Source: Candidatus Nitrosopumilus sp. (GTDB lineage Archaea > Thermoproteota > Nitrososphaeria > Nitrososphaerales > Nitrosopumilaceae). Taken from it: a DNA stretch of 8,945 bases. Location: assembly GCA_016784625.1 (NCBI GenBank), contig JADHUF010000040.1:1-8945 (forward strand), in the 5' to 3' direction. Shown here piece by piece: positions 5,993-8,945 of this stretch; within the stretch, counting starts at the first letter, position 1, and every line of letters starts with the position of its first letter. The notes under the pieces are model-generated. The model was given only the letters and a program-made list of their open reading frames with translations. It did no database searches and was not told where the DNA came from. The translations under genes and the position numbers were made by a program.

Positions 5993-7237
5993 TTAATTTT
6001 GACATTCTACCTCACTTGCTTTCATTCCATCATACAATCCACTAATTGCATCTACCATACATTCTGAAACATATGGGAAATTTGTTTCAATAACAGGATA
6101 CATCAAATCGTCAGGAGCAGATGAATGTGCAAGACCCAATGCATGTCCAAATTCGTGCAAGAATATAGTAGATAATTGCTCATTTGAAAGAGAAACTACA
6201 TCATAAATTACCATATGGCTTTTGAGTATCTCACCTTGATCTACAACAGATTTAGTATAACCTGAATAGCCATCAGGATCACTAAGAGCGGATAGTTCAA
6301 TGGTGATATCCCCAATTGGTTTATGAGAGCTAGAAAATTCAAAATTTGTTGGAACTGTTAATTCTGTATTTTGTTGTGCAGCAATATTTAATGCACCAGC
6401 CCAACCTTTGTAATACGTAGATGAAGTTCCTTTTGGACCTTTATGAACAAGAGTATTATCAATATCTATAATCTCTTCGGATGAAACTGCATCTTTAATT
6501 GTATTAATTCTTTCTGGAGTTGCAAATTCATTAGCTAAAATATTTACATGAAGTGCTTGATTTCCTACAAGCATCCATGGGAACCATGTTTTTAGTGTAT
6601 CCCCACGTAAGTTTTGTACCAAGTATTTTGATTTAGCATGTTCTCCAACAAGCATTATAGAATTTTGTTCGATACTATTTTCATAAAAAGTAAATACACC
6701 AACAAATCCACCAATAACAAGACCTGCAATAGCAATTGTTAAGTAGTATTTTTTCATCATTTTGAAACTAGATTCTTCTTTGGAATCTGCTTTTTCAGAT
6801 AGTTGTAATTTTTCTTGTTTTATTTCTTTTAGATTCTCAGTATGATGGTCAAGTTTAATTTTTAGTTCAATATTTGATTTTTCTAATTCATGAATTTTTT
6901 GTTCTGTAAAGATCTGAGTTGTAAGCTGTTCTTTATCGTTTTCTAATAATAGAATTTTTTTGTTTGTAATGAGCTGATTTACAAGGTGTTCTTTTTCGTT
7001 TTCCAGAAATGCAATTTTTTCTTTAAGTTTTTGATTAAATAACATATCTCCTTCTTGAACATATGAATTATTTTGTTCACCAAGTTTATTTTTTATATCG
7101 TATTTTGATTTTTTAAGAATTGATTCAATATTCTGAATTTTTTCATGAATTGCATTATCACATCTTTCTAAATCAATACTACGTTCGTCCCAATTTCTTG
7201 ATTCATCCGTTTGTTCATACACTTTACTTGCCACCAA
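5993..7237 (-). CDS. Membrane-anchored matrixin-like metzincin protease with cytoplasmic coiled coil
   Basis: A 414-residue protein in three parts. Residues about 20-150 are hydrophilic and coiled-coil-like, with three tandem 20-residue units at 74-133. Residues about 164-186 are a single transmembrane helix (LTIAIAGLVIGGFVGVFTFY), preceded by KMMKKYY, so the N-terminus should be inside and the rest outside. Residues about 190-414 are the protease domain, with zinc motif H361-E-F-G-H365-A-L-G-L-A-H371 (HExxHxxGxxH), catalytic E362 and Met-turn M379 in DLMYP, all diagnostic of metzincins and closest to matrixins (M10). C394 and C412 could form a disulfide. No PRCGVPD-type cysteine switch or classical propeptide is visible. 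The substrate is unknown. The start is TTG 7237 or GTG 7234; the next Met is residue 65. It is probably the first gene of an operon with the response regulator. The pairing of an internal coiled coil with an external protease suggests signalling or surface processing, which is inference. Confidence 0.88.
   Translation of the reverse strand: MVASKVYEQTDESRNWDERSIDLERCDNAIHEKIQNIESILKKSKYDIKNKLGEQNNSYVQEGDMLFNQKLKEKIAFLENEKEHLVNQLITNKKILLLENDKEQLTTQIFTEQKIHELEKSNIELKIKLDHHTENLKEIKQEKLQLSEKADSKEESSFKMMKKYYLTIAIAGLVIGGFVGVFTFYENSIEQNSIMLVGEHAKSKYLVQNLRGDTLKTWFPWMLVGNQALHVNILANEFATPERINTIKDAVSSEEIIDIDNTLVHKGPKGTSSTYYKGWAGALNIAAQQNTELTVPTNFEFSSSHKPIGDITIELSALSDPDGYSGYTKSVVDQGEILKSHMVIYDVVSLSNEQLSTIFLHEFGHALGLAHSSAPDDLMYPVIETNFPYVSECMVDAISGLYDGMKASEVECQN
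6839..7018 (-). repeat. Three tandem 60-bp (20-residue) coding repeats in the coiled coil
   Basis: Codons 74-93, 94-113 and 114-133 of the protease gene align as units beginning K-I-x-x-L-E-(N/K): KIAFLENEKEHLVNQ, KILLLENDKEQLTTQ, KIHELEKSNIELKIK. Units 1 and 2 are alike at the DNA level as well, which suggests tandem duplication; unit 3 is more diverged. Twenty residues are not a multiple of seven, so each unit brings one break in the heptad phase. Confidence 0.7.
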
Positions 7238-7255
7238 TAATGAATTATGGTATGA

Positions 7256-7262
7256 GTATATG
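7256..7262 (-). promoter_or_regulatory. Possible TATA box for the protease/response-regulator operon
   Basis: The minus strand reads CATATAC, centred 22 bases before TTG 7237 and 25 before GTG 7234. The spacing slightly favours the GTG as the leaderless start. The sequence match is only moderate. Confidence 0.3.
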
Positions 7263-7294
7263 AGAATCAGTGTGTAATATTTGAAAATTACACT

Positions 7295-7310
7295 TTCCCA
7301 AATTTGGGAA
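7295..7310. promoter_or_regulatory. Perfect 16-bp palindrome, candidate operator
   Basis: TTCCCAAATTTGGGAA is its own reverse complement and lies about 33 bases upstream of the putative TATA box of the protease gene. The arm TTTCCCAA recurs at 7294-7301, 7429-7436 and 7446-7453. It has the size and symmetry of a homodimer binding site. Confidence 0.45.
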
Positions 7311-7315
7311 TTAGT

Positions 7316-7378
7316 CAGGCATAGCCAGGCACAAAACTAGTCATTTTTGATAAAAGTATATGATTAAACTTGTGCCTG
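7316..7378. repeat. CAGGCA direct and inverted repeat set
   Basis: CAGGCA occurs at 7316-7321 and 7326-7331, ten bases apart (one helical turn). CAGGCACAA (7326-7334) has a perfect 9-bp inverted partner, TTGTGCCTG (7370-7378), across 35 bases. The words are GC-rich against an AT-rich background. They could be protein-binding sites or a long-loop stem in a transcript. Confidence 0.4.
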
Positions 7379-7461
7379 AAAATCTACCTTCAGTCACCTA
7401 AATGATAATAAATTTGTAAACTATTGCTTTTCCCAAATATGAAAATTTCCCAACAAATTTG

Positions 7462-7475
7462 AAATTTGCAAATTT
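7462..7475. repeat. 14-bp AT-rich palindrome after the TrmB gene
   Basis: AAATTTGCAAATTT is self-complementary and lies 12 bases past the TrmB stop, in a run of AAATTTG words (7455-7477). It may be part of a 3' end structure; the low-complexity composition makes chance likely. Confidence 0.25.
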
Positions 7476-7486
7476 TGAATCTAAAG

Positions 7487-8347
7487 TTAAAGAGATTTTG
7501 ATTTTGACCACAAGGTGGTAAATAATAATTTTTTAGAGTAAATCATTGCAACAGAGTTTGTCCAAAGTGCAGTAGGTTTTCCTTTATCAGAATCACAGCT
7601 ACTCATACAAAATAATACTTCATTATTGTCCTTTATAATAAAACAAAGATTTCCTGTAATTGAGGTTGGTAATTTTTTAACATTGATTTTATTTACATCA
7701 TCAAATACATATATTGTTTTATCAGAAGAATTTGTTAATAGTTTGTAATCAATTAAGGTTTCTTCTAATGGTTCTAAGAAATTTGCTTGATAGAACTTTA
7801 GAAAATCTTTTTCATTCCCAATAATCTGTAATTCTTTTTCTGAATTAATTATCATATCATTAATTTTACTATTAATTTGATTTTCACCCTGAAGAATTTG
7901 GAATTTGCCTTCTCCAGATTTTTCTATTTTATTATGAAATTCTGGAATATTATTCCATAATTCATTTAATTCTGATTTTTGGTTTTCTAATTTTTTAATT
8001 CGTTCTTTTTCTGTATTAAGTAATGAATACATAGCATCAGTTAACGGTATTGCAGTAAACTGTATTGGGTGTTGAAAAGATGCCGATACAATTCCTTTAT
8101 TTTGTAAAGTAGCTAATAGCTTGTATGTCTCAGTTCTAGGGAATTTCAACACTTTAGAAATATCAGAAGCTGTACTAGAACCATATTTTCCAAGATAGAT
8201 GTAAATTTTGCATTGATTTGATGATAATCCAAATGAAGACAGTTGTGATTGTATTTTTTCTAACGGTTCTCGATATTCAGATATAGAAGTATCTGAGTCA
8301 TCTGAAAAGAGTGATGTTTGGGACACTTGATTTTCTATTTTTCTCAT
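7487..8347 (-). CDS. TrmB-family transcriptional regulator
   Basis: From ATG 8347 the protein has 286 residues. After a polar, Ser/Asp-rich N-terminus it has a TrmB winged helix (LSSFGLSSNQCKIYIYLGKYGSSTASDISKVL, then the recognition helix PRTETYKLLATLQNKGIV), about residues 34-88. A charged helix or coiled coil (about 110-135, KERIKKLENQKSELNELW) follows, and then the TrmB C-terminal effector/PLD-like region (about 145-285). No sugar-binding motif is evident, so the effector is unknown. The frame is open up to a TTG at 8428, which would add 27 residues. I prefer the ATG because the TTG codon lies within a 22-bp inverted repeat that looks like an operator and because a TATA-like GATAAAT sits about 30 bases before the ATG. 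The longer form cannot be excluded, since AAATACAT lies about 28 bases before the TTG. The gene is divergent from the membrane-protein gene at 8531 and upstream of the protease operon on the same strand. Confidence 0.87.
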   Translation of the reverse strand: MRKIENQVSQTSLFSDDSDTSISEYREPLEKIQSQLSSFGLSSNQCKIYIYLGKYGSSTASDISKVLKFPRTETYKLLATLQNKGIVSASFQHPIQFTAIPLTDAMYSLLNTEKERIKKLENQKSELNELWNNIPEFHNKIEKSGEGKFQILQGENQINSKINDMIINSEKELQIIGNEKDFLKFYQANFLEPLEETLIDYKLLTNSSDKTIYVFDDVNKINVKKLPTSITGNLCFIIKDNNEVLFCMSSCDSDKGKPTALWTNSVAMIYSKKLLFTTLWSKSKSL

Positions 8348-8354
8348 TGGTAAT

Positions 8355-8452
8355 CGATCAATTTGAATGGCGCATTTATCAATACCATGTTGATTGTTTT
8401 TGATCGATTTGATCGTATTTACGATCAAAATTACTTAGAATAGGCTCGATCA
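8355..8452. promoter_or_regulatory. Cluster of five TGATCG/CGATCA words, including a 22-bp inverted repeat
   Basis: The word occurs at 8355-8360, 8401-8406, 8410-8415, 8422-8427 and 8447-8452. The centre is an inverted repeat with 10-bp arms, TTTGATCGTA (8408-8417) and TACGATCAAA (8420-8429), two bases apart. Lying just upstream of, or across, the TrmB start, it is a good candidate for an operator, possibly autoregulatory. The binding protein is unknown. Confidence 0.5.
8374..8380 (-). promoter_or_regulatory. Possible TATA box for the TrmB gene (short form)
   Basis: The minus strand reads GATAAAT, centred about 30 bases before ATG 8347. It is weak on its own and competes with AAATACAT (complement of 8453-8460), which would serve the TTG start at 8428. 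Confidence 0.25.
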
Positions 8453-8466
8453 TGTATTTGTCACAT

Positions 8467-8496
8467 ATTACCAATGAATACCAACCATTACCAATA
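8467..8496. repeat. Three tandem 10-bp repeats ATTACCAATG-type, next to a promoter
   Basis: ATTACCAATG (8467-8476), AATACCAACC (8477-8486) and ATTACCAATA (8487-8496) follow one another in exact 10-base steps, directly before the TATA box at 8498. Successive copies therefore face the same side of the helix. An inverted copy, ATTGGTAAT, lies at 8346-8354 over the preferred TrmB start codon. Probable regulator-binding array. Confidence 0.5.
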
Positions 8497-8497
8497 A

Positions 8498-8507
8498 GTA
8501 TAAATTG
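8498..8507 (+). promoter_or_regulatory. TATA box for the membrane-protein gene
   Basis: GTATAAATTG is centred about 28 bases before ATG 8531 and follows a purine-rich stretch that could act as BRE. The position suggests a leaderless or very short-leader transcript, and the box directly abuts the 10-bp repeats. Confidence 0.55.
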
Positions 8508-8530
8508 TTGCCCATAATTGCCAGATTTGT

Positions 8531-8945
8531 ATGAAGTTTGAGAAAAAATTTCAGAGAATATCAGAAAATTCTCAGGTTAAACGAGACAAAGTAGTGATCA
8601 TTCTAGGAATTTCATTACTTGTAGCAAGTTGTTGCTCATACTTGATGATTGAAGCATTTGGCCAGGTGTTTGAATTAGATTGTCCAGAAAATGCATACCA
8701 TGGTTTAGATAATCAAGGGAATGCTACATGTAGAGACATCCTAACTAACAGTATTGTCAGCATAGAATTAACACCAAGTTTAGATACATATCAAAAAATA
8801 ATTACAAAGTCTCAAAGTATTTCTAATTTAGAGACACCCCCTACTAATGAAATTTCAAGTGTAGACATTACTACATTTATTTTAATTGGAGTACTAGGAA
8901 GTGTTGTTTTTATAACGATAAAAAAAAGAAAAATAATTCGATTTC
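8531..8945 (+). CDS. Hypothetical exported/membrane protein with two hydrophobic segments, 3' end outside window
   Basis: ATG 8531 opens a frame that stays open for 138 codons to the window edge. After a basic start (MKFEKKFQRISENSQVKRDK) comes a hydrophobic segment at about residues 21-40 (VVIILGISLLVASCCSYLM), a signal anchor or signal peptide. An outside loop of about 70 residues, rich in Ser/Thr/Asn, follows. It has two cysteines (C51 in ELDCPENAYHGLDN and C67 in GNATCRDIL) that could pair and an N-A-T glycosylation-type site beside the second. A second hydrophobic segment (TTFILIGVLGSVVFIT, about 113-129) is followed by KKRK, a cytoplasmic stop-transfer signal. The Cys-x(n)-GLDNQGNATCRD pattern resembles small exported thaumarchaeal proteins; I recognise no enzyme family. 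It resembles a type of surface protein held by a C-terminal anchor, but no PEFG sorting motif is seen. It is divergent from the TrmB gene and may be its target. Confidence 0.75.
   Translation, partial: MKFEKKFQRISENSQVKRDKVVIILGISLLVASCCSYLMIEAFGQVFELDCPENAYHGLDNQGNATCRDILTNSIVSIELTPSLDTYQKIITKSQSISNLETPPTNEISSVDITTFILIGVLGSVVFITIKKRKIIRF

Larger units (their letters stand above)
7238..7486. other. 249-base gene-free region with palindromes and repeated words
   Basis: Lies between the TrmB stop and the protease start. It holds no convincing gene or tRNA. It contains a 16-bp palindrome (7295-7310), a CAGGCA repeat set (7316-7378), two TTTCCCAA copies (7429-7436, 7446-7453) and a 14-bp AT palindrome (7462-7475). 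The half nearest 7237 is the promoter and upstream control region of the protease gene; the half nearest 7486 is the 3' region of the TrmB gene. Confidence 0.5.

Noticed and set aside
6839..7018. CRISPR-like or satellite repeat
   Set aside because: The 60-base units are in-frame coding repeats of a coiled coil with no spacers between them.
7238..7486. Small protein, tRNA or C/D-box RNA in the gap
   Set aside because: No frame with a start signal, no cloverleaf, and no convincing paired C and D boxes were found by eye.

Overview
The window is AT-rich archaeal DNA, most likely from an ammonia-oxidising thaumarchaeon (Nitrososphaerota) of the Nitrosopumilus/Nitrosarchaeum type. This rests on the protein set: a stand-alone RAM-domain Lrp-like protein, an MntR-sized DtxR repressor, an archaeal-type S-adenosylhomocysteine hydrolase, a soluble Rieske ferredoxin, ammonia-dependent NadE, a TrmB regulator and coiled-coil/membrane/metzincin proteins. 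It also rests on the promoters: TATA-like boxes about 22-30 bases before start codons, which suggests leaderless transcripts, and several genes that can only begin at TTG. The assignment is from recognition, not from a search.

Layout. Positions 1-702 hold two overlapping plus-strand regulators, a RAM-domain protein cut by the window edge and a DtxR-family metal repressor. Positions 746-1348 hold two small unrecognised proteins transcribed divergently; the plus-strand one sits behind a hairpin and a possible 14-residue leader peptide. Positions 1467-5306 are housekeeping: ahcY (minus), then on the plus strand a Rieske protein, nadE and cysS, the last two one base apart. From 5312 to 8347/8428 everything is on the minus strand: a TrmB regulator, then a membrane-anchored metzincin protease with a long cytoplasmic coiled coil, followed 30 bases later by an atypical response regulator. 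The right end (8531 on) is the start of a small exported or membrane protein, divergent from the TrmB gene.

The housekeeping block serves methyl-cycle turnover (AhcY), NAD synthesis (NadE) and cysteinyl-tRNA formation (CysS). The part most worth attention is 5312-8945. It encodes a regulator whose upstream region carries five TGATCG/CGATCA words, including a 22-bp inverted repeat, and three 10-bp direct repeats next to a divergent promoter. It also encodes a coiled-coil/TM/protease protein and a receiver-domain protein lacking two of the usual switch residues. The protease gene and receiver gene look like an operon, possibly a cell-surface sensing or processing module; this is inference. No tRNA, rRNA, CRISPR array, insertion sequence or integrase was seen. 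The longest gene-free stretch is 7238-7486, which holds palindromes and repeated words.
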